From JAKFDK01 sp036676195 (GTDB taxonomy: Bacteria; Bacillota; Sulfobacillia; Symbiobacteriales; ZC4RG38), in the NCBI GenBank assembly GCA_036676195.1, contig JAKFDK010000030.1, forward strand, positions 1 to 6,472: a stretch of DNA of 6,472 nucleotides, written 5' to 3'. The notes below the pieces were generated by a model that worked only from the letters and a program-made list of their open reading frames with translations, had not been told where the DNA came from and ran no database searches. Below, piece by piece: positions 1-4,916 of the stretch (position 1 is the first letter of the stretch; each line of letters opens with the position of its first letter). Both the position numbers and the translations under genes were made by a program.

Positions 1-587
1 AGAATCTGCACCCACTGGCGGAAAGACAGGCGGCTTTCCCCCTGGCAGCGGTGAATCAGGCGCAGAGCGGCGAGGAACTCTTCGTAGACGGTCGCCAGAC
101 TGTGGCACAGGGGCCGGCGGACCGCCGGTCCGATGCCCTCCCCTTCCAGCCTCAGGTCCAGCCGTTCATAGAGCAGATGACGCCGTTGATACCGCCCCTC
201 CAATTTCGGCTGCTCCTCCGGGGCGCCCACATCGCCGGGATCTGCCGCCGCCCGGCGGGCCAGATCTTCCGGTTCGAGCCGCAGGCTGTCGAGGAGCAGG
301 AGGAACGGCCGCTCCGATTCGGTGATGGCAAAGGCAGTCCGCCTGCACCAGGCGGCCAGTTCCAGCAAGTGCAGGCGTGCTTCACCCTGCGGAGCGACCA
401 GCAGTGATTCGACGATCTGCACCAGATTACAGCCGGCCGTATACAGTTCAGCCAGCCACAGGGCCGGCAACAGAGCCAGGTCCGGGCTGCAGCCGATCTC
501 CTGCAGGCGCCGCCGCAGAACCAGAGCCATGGCGGCGCTCCCTTTGGTGCGCAGGGCTCGGCCTTCCGTTTCGTCCCACCAGTGCAC
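1..587 (-). CDS. Unrecognised helical protein, C-terminus cut by window edge
   Basis: An open minus-strand frame runs from a GTG at 587 off the left edge, giving 195 residues with no stop. I do not recognise a family. The product is rich in Leu, Arg, Ala and Glu, looks mainly alpha-helical, and has no signal peptide, membrane segment or catalytic motif I can name. It begins VHWWDETEGRALR, and the visible part ends in a helical stretch (FLAALRLIHR) followed by SFRQWVQI. Codons mostly end in G or C, as in the neighbouring genes, which argues for real coding. The start is ambiguous. GTG 587 has a G-rich run 9 bases upstream. An in-frame ATG at 530 (MALVLRRRL) has AAAGGGAG 7 bases upstream and would leave 107 rather than 50 bases to the divergent neighbour. 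The frame is still open further upstream to 638, but that translation does not look like protein. Function is unknown. Confidence 0.72.
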   Translation of the reverse strand, partial: MHWWDETEGRALRTKGSAAMALVLRRRLQEIGCSPDLALLPALWLAELYTAGCNLVQIVESLLVAPQGEARLHLLELAAWCRRTAFAITESERPFLLLLDSLRLEPEDLARRAAADPGDVGAPEEQPKLEGRYQRRHLLYERLDLRLEGEGIGPAVRRPLCHSLATVYEEFLAALRLIHRCQGESRLSFRQWVQI

Positions 588-596
588 GATTGCAAG

Positions 597-602
597 CCCC
601 CC
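597..602 (-). promoter_or_regulatory. Possible ribosome binding site for the GTG start at 587
   Basis: On the minus strand GGGGGG lies 9 bases before the GTG at 587. It is part of a 10-bp all-GC palindrome (598-607), so it may be coincidental. The rival site AAAGGGAG (about 545-538) before ATG 530 is closer to the anti-Shine-Dalgarno consensus. Confidence 0.3.
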
Positions 603-622
603 GGGGGATGCTAAGGAGCAAA

Positions 623-629
623 AGGGAGG
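623..629 (+). promoter_or_regulatory. Ribosome binding site deciding the ATG 638 start
   Basis: AGGGAGG lies 8 bases before ATG 638. It selects this start within a frame that stays open for about 260 bases further upstream. Confidence 0.75.
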
Positions 630-637
630 GTCCAGTC

Positions 638-1030
638 ATGGCGTTGAAGTTGAACCCGGGTGAGCGCAGTATCCTGGCCACCTTCCAGCAGTTTCCCCGG
701 GCGGAAGCCGCCCGGTCCGCGTTGAACCGCGCCGGCTTTGCCACTGCAAAGGTCGACCGGATCGGTGAGGCCGGGTATAACCCCAACCCCGGTTACTTTT
801 CACCCTATCACGGCCAGGCCACGTCGCTGGCCGGAATCACGTATTTCGATTCACCGGCCGAATTGGGCGACCAGGAGAAGCGTCCGTTGCTGGCCGCCAA
901 ACCCGAAGCCAGCGGCATGGCGGGAGACCTGACCGCCCGCGGGCAGGGTGTACTGCTCACGGCTGTGGTGCCGGAAGATCGCCTGCAAACAGCCCTGGAG
1001 ATCATCAGGCAACTGGGCGGCGAATGCTAG
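638..1030 (+). CDS. Small alpha/beta protein, YflT / general-stress-protein-like
   Basis: A 130-residue soluble protein starts at ATG 638, with AGGGAGG at 623-629 and an 8-base spacer. The frame is open upstream to about 377, but the ribosome binding site and the divergent gene fix this start. A strand (SILATF, residues 11-16) and a helix (20-33) are followed by a second strand (about 37-42). After a Gly/Pro/Tyr/Asn-rich stretch (46-66, including NPNPGYFSPYHGQ) comes a final strand and helix (GVLLTAVV, then residues 113-126). The order and the N-terminal pattern (strand, then residues like FPRAEAARSALNRAGF) resemble the YflT / general stress protein 17M domain and related uncharacterised Firmicute proteins. 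This is a fold-level resemblance judged by eye; no enzymatic residues are evident. It diverges from the gene at 587 and ends convergently on the DedA gene, so it is probably monocistronic. Its role is unknown; stress association is only inferred from the family. Confidence 0.82.
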   Translation: MALKLNPGERSILATFQQFPRAEAARSALNRAGFATAKVDRIGEAGYNPNPGYFSPYHGQATSLAGITYFDSPAELGDQEKRPLLAAKPEASGMAGDLTARGQGVLLTAVVPEDRLQTALEIIRQLGGEC

Positions 1031-1626
1031 GCATCCTTCCGGTTCGCCCGGCGCCGGCGCCAGAGCAGGTATATGAGGAGCACCAGCCCGGTGCTGACCA
1101 GGATTTCGTCGATCATATGGGCATGCCGGCGAATCGCCGGCCCGGACAGAAGGCCGCCGGTCACGTACCCGAAGCCGAGGGAAGCGACCCCCCAGATGCC
1201 ATACCCGGCCATGGAGTAGGCCAGGTAGCGGCCCAAGGGCATCCTGGCCATCCCGGCCGGATACCCGACCAGGCAGCGCACAAACGGGATGAAGCGACCA
1301 ATGAAGACGGCCACATAGCCCTTTTCTTGGAACCAGGCTTCAGTACGTCGAATCTGTTCCTCTTTGATGCGCAGGCGCCGGCCCAGGCCATACAGCCAGC
1401 CCGTGCCGGCCCTCGCCCCCACCCAGTAACTGATAGCCGCCCCCGCTCCACCGCCAACGACGACGGCGACCATGGCCAGCGGCAGGTTCAGGTGGCCGGC
1501 ACCGGCCATCATTCCTGCTAGAATCAGGGTTACTTCCGACGGTACCGGCACGCCGATGGTTTCCAGGAAGGTGACGAAGAACAGGAATATCGGTCCGTAC
1601 GCCTGTAGTAACTCACGAAAATGCAC
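1027..1626 (-). CDS. DedA-family (VTT domain) integral membrane protein
   Basis: A 199-residue protein of the DedA / SNARE-associated (VTT) family, polytopic inner-membrane proteins tied to membrane homeostasis, proton-dependent transport and, in some members, lipid-carrier recycling. Hydrophobic stretches lie at about 12-25, 32-42, 49-66, 106-121, 136-158 and 174-189. Family motifs are visible: LETIGVPVPSE (21-31) holds acidic E22 and E31, and GRFIPFVRCLVGYPAG (110-125) holds R111 and R117, with the six-residue spacing of the two essential arginines in E. coli YqjA/YghB. The C-terminus is a basic tail (WRRRRANRK), as expected for the cytoplasmic side. The start is GTG 1626, with GGGAGG 10 bases upstream. 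Length is typical. It converges with the small plus-strand gene, the two stops overlapping in CTAG, and diverges from prs. The exact substrate cannot be told from sequence. Confidence 0.95.
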   Translation of the reverse strand: MHFRELLQAYGPIFLFFVTFLETIGVPVPSEVTLILAGMMAGAGHLNLPLAMVAVVVGGGAGAAISYWVGARAGTGWLYGLGRRLRIKEEQIRRTEAWFQEKGYVAVFIGRFIPFVRCLVGYPAGMARMPLGRYLAYSMAGYGIWGVASLGFGYVTGGLLSGPAIRRHAHMIDEILVSTGLVLLIYLLWRRRRANRKDA

Positions 1627-1636
1627 GATCCGTTTG

Positions 1637-1642
1637 CCTCCC
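1637..1642 (-). promoter_or_regulatory. Ribosome binding site for the dedA-like GTG start
   Basis: GGGAGG on the minus strand lies 10 bases before GTG 1626 and supports a non-ATG start. Confidence 0.7.
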
Positions 1643-1644
1643 GC

Positions 1645-1672
1645 TTGAATGGACAGCGTCTCTAATTATAAC
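1645..1672 (+). promoter_or_regulatory. Candidate sigma-A-type promoter for prs
   Basis: TTGAAT (1645-1650) and TATAAC (1667-1672) are separated by 16 bases in the prs direction, matching the -35 consensus at 4 of 6 positions and the -10 at 5 of 6. Transcription would begin near 1679, leaving a leader of about 85 bases. The AT-rich box stands out in a GC-rich gap. No operator or riboswitch is apparent. Confidence 0.5.
1665..1670 (-). promoter_or_regulatory. Candidate -10 box for the dedA-like gene
   Basis: A perfect TATAAT reads on the minus strand at 1670-1665, 38 bases upstream of GTG 1626. No good -35 lies 16-18 bases further upstream. It overlaps the candidate prs -10 on the other strand. 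Confidence 0.35.
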
Positions 1673-1748
1673 GCGAAGCTTGTCCCCGGTATAGTAAAGG
1701 AAATGGCACCGGACTGGGCGAAGACAGGGCACGGATATGCACTGGAGC

Positions 1749-1755
1749 AGGAGGG
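1749..1755 (+). promoter_or_regulatory. Ribosome binding site fixing the TTG start of prs
   Basis: AGGAGGG lies 9 bases before TTG 1765. It is close to a perfect Shine-Dalgarno match and compensates for the weak start codon. Confidence 0.85.
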
Positions 1756-1764
1756 ACTCCCGTT

Positions 1765-2712
1765 TTGAATGAACTCAAGATCTTTGCCGGCCGGTCCGCC
1801 CAGGGGTTGGCTCAGGCCATCTGCACCAAGCTCGAAATTCCGCTGGGTGGTGCTGAAATCTCCAAGTTTGCCAATGACAATTCGTTTGTCAAGATCACCG
1901 AAAGCGTGCGCAACGACGATGTTTTCGTAATCCAGACGTCTTGCCCACCCGTGGACACCCACCTGATGGAACTGCTATTGCTCCTGGATGCCCTGCGGGG
2001 ATCTTCGGCCAAGCATATCACCGTGGTGCTGCCCTTTTACCCATACGTGCGTTCAGACAAGAAGGACCAGCCGCGGATCGCCGTGGCTGCCCGCCTGGTG
2101 GCAGACCTGATCCAGGCGGCAGGAGCGAACCGGGTCATCACCATGGATCTGCACTCGGCCCAGGTGCAGGCCTTTTTTAATATCCCCACCGACCACCTGA
2201 CCGCCACCCATCTGCTGGCGCAGCATTTTATTGCCAAGAAACTGACGGATCCCGTCGTGGTGGCCGGCGATGCCGGTCGGGCCAAGCACGCCCTGGCCTT
2301 TGCCCGGCGCATTGGTGCGCCTGCCGCCATTATGGAAAAGGAGCGGATCGGCAATACCGACCAGGTGGAAATCCTGGGGCTGATCGGCGAGGTCAGGGGC
2401 AAGCAGGCCATCATCATCGAAGACGAGATCAGTACCGGCAGCACCCTGGCCGGTGCCACCGCTGCGCTTAAACGGCTGGGCGCCCGGGAGGTGTATGTGG
2501 CCTGCGTGCATGCCGTGCTGGCCGGATCGGCCCCGCAGCGGTTAGGTGCGGCCGGCCTGGCCGAACTGGTGGTGACCGATTCCGTTCCGGTACCGCCGGA
2601 AAAGATCCGGGCGATCGGCCCGGTGACGGTGCTGTCGGTGGCACCCTTGCTGGCTGAGGCCATCCGCCGTACCCATCAGGGGGAGAGCATCAGTTCTCTG
2701 TTCCAGGATTAG
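1765..2712 (+). CDS. prs: Ribose-phosphate pyrophosphokinase (PRPP synthetase)
   Basis: A cytosolic enzyme converting ribose 5-phosphate and ATP to PRPP and AMP, feeding purine, pyrimidine, NAD, histidine and tryptophan synthesis. The 315-residue length is standard and two phosphoribosyltransferase-type halves are present. Visible landmarks are FANDNSF (35-41, where canonical enzymes have the F-x-DGE ATP-site motif), YVRSDKKDQPRI (94-105, canonical YARQDRK), catalytic-site DLHSAQ (128-133, H130), MEKER (190-194, retaining the flexible-loop Lys and Arg), and the PRPP-binding loop IIEDEISTGST (217-227, canonical DDIIDTAGT). The end, LLAEAIRRTH...SISSLF, is family-typical. From memory, the RSDKKDQPRI form is shared with a recognised Prs subgroup, so these are probably subgroup features rather than loss of function. 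The start is TTG 1765, fixed by AGGAGGG. The gene is monocistronic, with a candidate promoter at 1645-1672 and a terminator hairpin after it. Confidence 0.96.
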   Translation: MNELKIFAGRSAQGLAQAICTKLEIPLGGAEISKFANDNSFVKITESVRNDDVFVIQTSCPPVDTHLMELLLLLDALRGSSAKHITVVLPFYPYVRSDKKDQPRIAVAARLVADLIQAAGANRVITMDLHSAQVQAFFNIPTDHLTATHLLAQHFIAKKLTDPVVVAGDAGRAKHALAFARRIGAPAAIMEKERIGNTDQVEILGLIGEVRGKQAIIIEDEISTGSTLAGATAALKRLGAREVYVACVHAVLAGSAPQRLGAAGLAELVVTDSVPVPPEKIRAIGPVTVLSVAPLLAEAIRRTHQGESISSLFQD

Positions 2713-2729
2713 GCGCCAGCGCCACGCGT

Positions 2730-2756
2730 AAGAGGAGCCCCGGCCGGGCTCCTCTT
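2730..2756. terminator. Shared bidirectional terminator hairpin between prs and nuoI
   Basis: A perfect 11-bp inverted repeat (2730-2740 with 2746-2756) has a 5-base loop CGGCC. It sits 17 bases after the prs stop and 12 bases after the convergent nuoI stop. The stem ends in A:T pairs, so each transcript carries a short UU at the 3' side but no long U-tract. Its placement between two convergent stops is the main evidence that it ends both transcripts. Confidence 0.75.
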
Positions 2757-2768
2757 GCATTGCCGCTG

Positions 2769-3416
2769 TTATGCGTCGGTGGCGGCTGCCGCTGCTTCCT
2801 GAGCGGCAAGCTGGTCAGCGTATTTCTCCTTGAAGACCTTCACGGCGATGGGGGTACGACCCAGGTAGCCCTCGGAGTCCTGGATCTGGCTCTCATCGGC
2901 ATGGGTCAAATCATGGAAAATCCAGGTGGGAGTCTTGCAGGTCTTGCCGTGGGCCTCAAGCGCCGACTTGCTGTACTTGAGTCCCAGCCGCAACAGGTCT
3001 TCGACTTCATACACCAGGTTTTCCGGGTTCGTCTTGCACAGTTCGTAATCCATGCCCATGACGAGCGAGTCGAACGGGCAGGCTTCAACACAATAGTTGC
3101 AGAGCATGCACCGGCTCATATCGATGGCGAACCGGTCCAGTTCCTTCTTCTTGGTGTCCCTGTTCATATGCCAGTCAATGCTGATCACGCTGATCGGGCA
3201 GGCCAGGGCGCACTCCATGCAGGACGTGCACTTGTACTCGCCGGTCAGCATGTTCGTCTTCAGTACCGGGATACCACGGAACCAGGCCGGCACCTGGTCG
3301 TATACCTCAGGGTAGGAGACCGTGATGGGTTCCTCGAGAACCAATTCTCGAAGCGTTACGGCCATACCGGACAGGAGGGACTTGCCGGTCCGAAAGGCCT
3401 CCTTGACCATGTACAT
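2769..3416 (-). CDS. nuoI: NuoI-type 2x[4Fe-4S] ferredoxin subunit (stand-alone)
   Basis: A 215-residue protein matching complex I subunit NuoI, the peripheral-arm subunit that passes electrons through clusters N6a and N6b towards the quinone site. Two ferredoxin motifs are intact: C63-xx-C66-xx-C69-xxx-C73-P and C103-xx-C106-xx-C109-xxx-C113-P. The N-terminal part holds the amphipathic stretch and the YPE...PAWFRG segment (35-48) characteristic of NuoI/NdhI, before TGEYKCTSC. After cluster two come about 100 residues, ending in an Ala-rich tail (AAQEAAAAATDA). ATG 3416 is chosen because AAGGGG lies 8 bases upstream; the in-frame Met3 would be too far from it. No other nuo gene is within the window: downstream is a terminator and upstream are unrelated genes, so it appears monocistronic with its own promoter. 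It could serve a complex encoded elsewhere, a partial (NuoEFG-less) complex I, or another ferredoxin role. Confidence 0.93.
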   Translation of the reverse strand: MYMVKEAFRTGKSLLSGMAVTLRELVLEEPITVSYPEVYDQVPAWFRGIPVLKTNMLTGEYKCTSCMECALACPISVISIDWHMNRDTKKKELDRFAIDMSRCMLCNYCVEACPFDSLVMGMDYELCKTNPENLVYEVEDLLRLGLKYSKSALEAHGKTCKTPTWIFHDLTHADESQIQDSEGYLGRTPIAVKVFKEKYADQLAAQEAAAAATDA

Positions 3417-3457
3417 GCATTCAGCCCCTTGTGAAATCTATATCTATACGCTACATC

Positions 3458-3463
3458 ATTATA
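3458..3463 (-). promoter_or_regulatory. Candidate -10 box for nuoI
   Basis: A perfect TATAAT reads on the minus strand at 3463-3458, about 42 bases before ATG 3416. It lies in an AT-rich island (about 3436-3465) unusual for this sequence. No strong -35 is found at 16-18 bases, so the promoter may be weak or activator-dependent. Confidence 0.45.
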
Positions 3464-3484
3464 CACGAGTACGAGGCAGTTGCG

Positions 3485-3501
3485 CGCGGGGAAAGCCCGC
3501 G
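3485..3501. other. Short GC-only hairpin in the nuoI upstream gap
   Basis: CGCGGG and CCCGCG form a 6-bp perfect inverted repeat around a GAAAG loop, just upstream of the nuoI -10 box and about 90 bases past the stop of the preceding gene. It could be a weak terminator for the upstream transcript or an operator-like element. There is no U-tract in either direction. The rest of the 175-base gap (3417-3591) shows only the promoter-like box and nothing coding. Confidence 0.25.
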
Positions 3502-3591
3502 GCAGACACCATTGCAACCCTGAGCCGCGCCGGAACGCGCTTGGCTTCTATTTTACCACAGGGCTGCGACTGCGCCCAGCACCCGCCCGGT

Positions 3592-3948
3592 TCAGAGCTG
3601 CTTGAGTTTGGTGGCCATCTCAGCGAGCAGAAAGTCAAGGGCTTCTTTCAGGTCCTTGGAGGTCTCCTCGTGCTTGGCCGAGAGGTGGACCTGGTTATTC
3701 CCACGGTGGATAAACACCACGAGGGCGCCGCCGTCCTGAAACTGGAAGCACCACATGGGGTGGTCCTGGTCGCCGTGGTGGGCGCTGGGTACGCCCAGCA
3801 TGGCTTTGGTAATCAGACGCACGGCCCGTTCCCGTCCCCGGACCATCTCCTGCCATTCCTTGGCCCGGCTCTGGATCGGACGTACTCCGGCAGTGAAGTC
3901 CCCGAACAGTTTTTGCTTCAAGAGGGTCTGTAGTGTCAGACTGGACAA
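3592..3948 (-). CDS. Unrecognised 118-residue protein
   Basis: I do not recognise this family. It is a small, apparently soluble protein without signal peptide or membrane segment. Residues 5-18 (TLQTLLKQKLFGDF) look like an N-terminal helix, followed by a charged helix (SRAKEWQEMVRGRERAVRLITKAM, split by R37-G38). A His/Asp-rich turn (AHHGDQDH, 56-63) leads to what look like beta strands (WCFQFQ, 66-71; ALVVFIH, 75-81; NQVHLSA, 85-91), and then a C-terminal helix (about 97-116). The alpha-beta-alpha order suggests a compact domain. The frame is open to 4023, but TTG 3948 is preferred because GGGAGG lies 9 bases upstream. An in-frame ATG further upstream (MQSGRRW) has no convincing ribosome binding site. 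It follows the GNAT gene by 96 bases on the same strand and may be cotranscribed. The His/Asp/Cys cluster could bind metal, but nothing proves it. Confidence 0.75.
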   Translation of the reverse strand: MSSLTLQTLLKQKLFGDFTAGVRPIQSRAKEWQEMVRGRERAVRLITKAMLGVPSAHHGDQDHPMWCFQFQDGGALVVFIHRGNNQVHLSAKHEETSKDLKEALDFLLAEMATKLKQL

Positions 3949-3957
3949 CAGCCAACG

Positions 3958-3963
3958 CCTCCC
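3958..3963 (-). promoter_or_regulatory. Ribosome binding site deciding the TTG 3948 start
   Basis: GGGAGG on the minus strand lies 9 bases before TTG 3948. It is the only good Shine-Dalgarno match near the 5' end of this frame, so it shortens the protein by 25 residues relative to the longest open frame. Confidence 0.6.
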
Positions 3964-3983
3964 GGACTGCATTCTCGCACAGA

Positions 3984-4025
3984 CCGGTGCCTGACCGGAA
4001 CCTGTGCCGCCGGTGCCTGGCACCG
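3984..4025. repeat. Short direct and inverted repeats between GNAT gene and the 118-residue gene
   Basis: CCGGTGCCTG occurs twice (3984-3993 and 4010-4019), 26 bases apart. The second copy is part of a perfect inverted repeat, CGGTGCC-T-GGCACCG (4011-4025). It lies 20 bases after the GNAT stop on the minus strand. It could form a small hairpin acting as an attenuating or RNA-stabilising element between the two genes. No U-tract follows. Confidence 0.4.
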
Positions 4026-4044
4026 CTCCTGTGGCAGGCCGGTG

Positions 4045-4851
4045 TCAGGGCGCATATACGGTACGGACATAGGCCGGCTGGAACCCCAGCCGCAAATAGA
4101 TTCGCTCAGCCTGGCTGCCCGGTCGGGTATCCAGGAACAGAAAACCAGTCCCCCGCGCCTGAAAATCGGCCAGGGTACGCTGCATCATGACTGTGGCCAC
4201 CCCGCGCCCCCGAAACCGGGGCACTGTTCCCACCGCCAGCACCTGTGCCGCCCCCGGCCCCTGGTACAGAATGGCGGTGGCGATCGGTTCTCCCCCGGCC
4301 CAGCCCAGGTACCAGATGGCCTTGCTGCCCATATTGGCAAAGGCCCGTTCCTTTTCAGCCAGGGACTGTTGCTCGGTCAGCCCCCGCGGACCAAATGCCT
4401 CGAAGCAAATCCGATTCCACAGGGGCAGGCTTTCCTGACCGACCGTTTCGACCTGGATCGGTACCGGCCGGCGCAGCCAGGGCAGCCATTTGCGCCGCGG
4501 CGGTTTTGCCGCCGCGGCCGTTTCCGGTTCGTAGATGTAGGTGCCCTGTCGCTGTACAGCATGAAAGCCATAGTCCCGCACGCGCTGGGCCAGGGACTGA
4601 GGCCGGCTGAACGGCGTGAGCACTACGTAGGCACGGCGGCGAGTGGCTTCTGCCACCAACTGTTCAGCGTCGGCCTCGGAACCGTCAATCAGCGCAATCA
4701 GTTCCCCTTCGGGCTCCACCAGCAGGCGCCCGGAATAAAAAGGGCCCGCGCCGGCGCCAAACCACATTTCCCGCATGGTTAGCAAGGTGTCCTCGATGGT
4801 ATACCAGCGGGGGTCCGGAGTCCGACTGGGGAGTTCCTCAGAGATGGCCAT
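4045..4851 (-). CDS. GNAT-family N-acetyltransferase with an extra N-terminal domain
   Basis: A 268-residue cytosolic protein. The C-terminal half (about 131-268) is a GNAT domain transferring acetyl from acetyl-CoA to an amine. The acetyl-CoA-binding motif A is LAVGTVPRFRGRGVAT (205-220), with R212-x-x-G215-x-G217 matching R/Q-x-x-G-x-G/A. AERIYLRLGF (248-257) is the usual motif B helix and loop, with Y252 in the position of the common general-acid tyrosine. The N-terminal half (about 15-108) ends in RDYGFHAVQRQGTYIYE, which resembles the end of a GNAT fold but lacks motif A, so it may be a degenerate second GNAT domain. A Pro/Arg/Trp-containing linker (111-130) separates the halves. ATG 4851 is chosen because GAGGGGGG lies 6 bases upstream; the frame is open to a TTG at 4890. 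It follows the ABC ATPase gene by 65 bases with no clear terminator. Substrate unknown. Confidence 0.9.
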   Translation of the reverse strand: MAISEELPSRTPDPRWYTIEDTLLTMREMWFGAGAGPFYSGRLLVEPEGELIALIDGSEADAEQLVAEATRRRAYVVLTPFSRPQSLAQRVRDYGFHAVQRQGTYIYEPETAAAAKPPRRKWLPWLRRPVPIQVETVGQESLPLWNRICFEAFGPRGLTEQQSLAEKERAFANMGSKAIWYLGWAGGEPIATAILYQGPGAAQVLAVGTVPRFRGRGVATVMMQRTLADFQARGTGFLFLDTRPGSQAERIYLRLGFQPAYVRTVYAP

Positions 4852-4857
4852 GCAGCG

Positions 4858-4865
4858 CCCCCCTC
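4858..4865 (-). promoter_or_regulatory. Ribosome binding site fixing the GNAT gene start
   Basis: GAGGGGGG on the minus strand lies 6 bases before ATG 4851. It argues against the 13-residue longer version starting at TTG 4890. Confidence 0.7.
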
Positions 4866-4916
4866 GTGGTCGAACGGGAGCCAGCAGCAAGCCAGCCCCC
4901 GTACCTGCCAGTCGTG

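Noticed and set aside
51..407. Plus-strand open frame of 118 codons opposite the left-edge gene
   Set aside because: The minus-strand frame through the same bases is longer, continues past the edge and has a more protein-like composition; the plus frame has no clear ribosome binding site.
377..637. N-terminal extension of the YflT-like gene
   Set aside because: The frame is open, but the translation is Arg/Pro/Ser-rich and overlaps the divergent gene. A strong ribosome binding site supports ATG 638.
2037..2663. Minus-strand open frame of about 208 codons opposite prs
   Set aside because: prs is certain on the plus strand. The opposite frame gives a Ser/Ala/Arg-rich composition typical of antisense reading.
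2760..3434. Plus-strand open frame of about 224 codons opposite nuoI
   Set aside because: The minus strand encodes NuoI with eight correctly spaced cysteines. The plus reading has no ribosome binding site and crosses the terminator edge.
4042..4782. Plus-strand open frame of about 246 codons opposite the GNAT gene
   Set aside because: It covers the GNAT gene on the other strand; the Pro/Gln/Arg-rich translation has no domain pattern and no good ribosome binding site.
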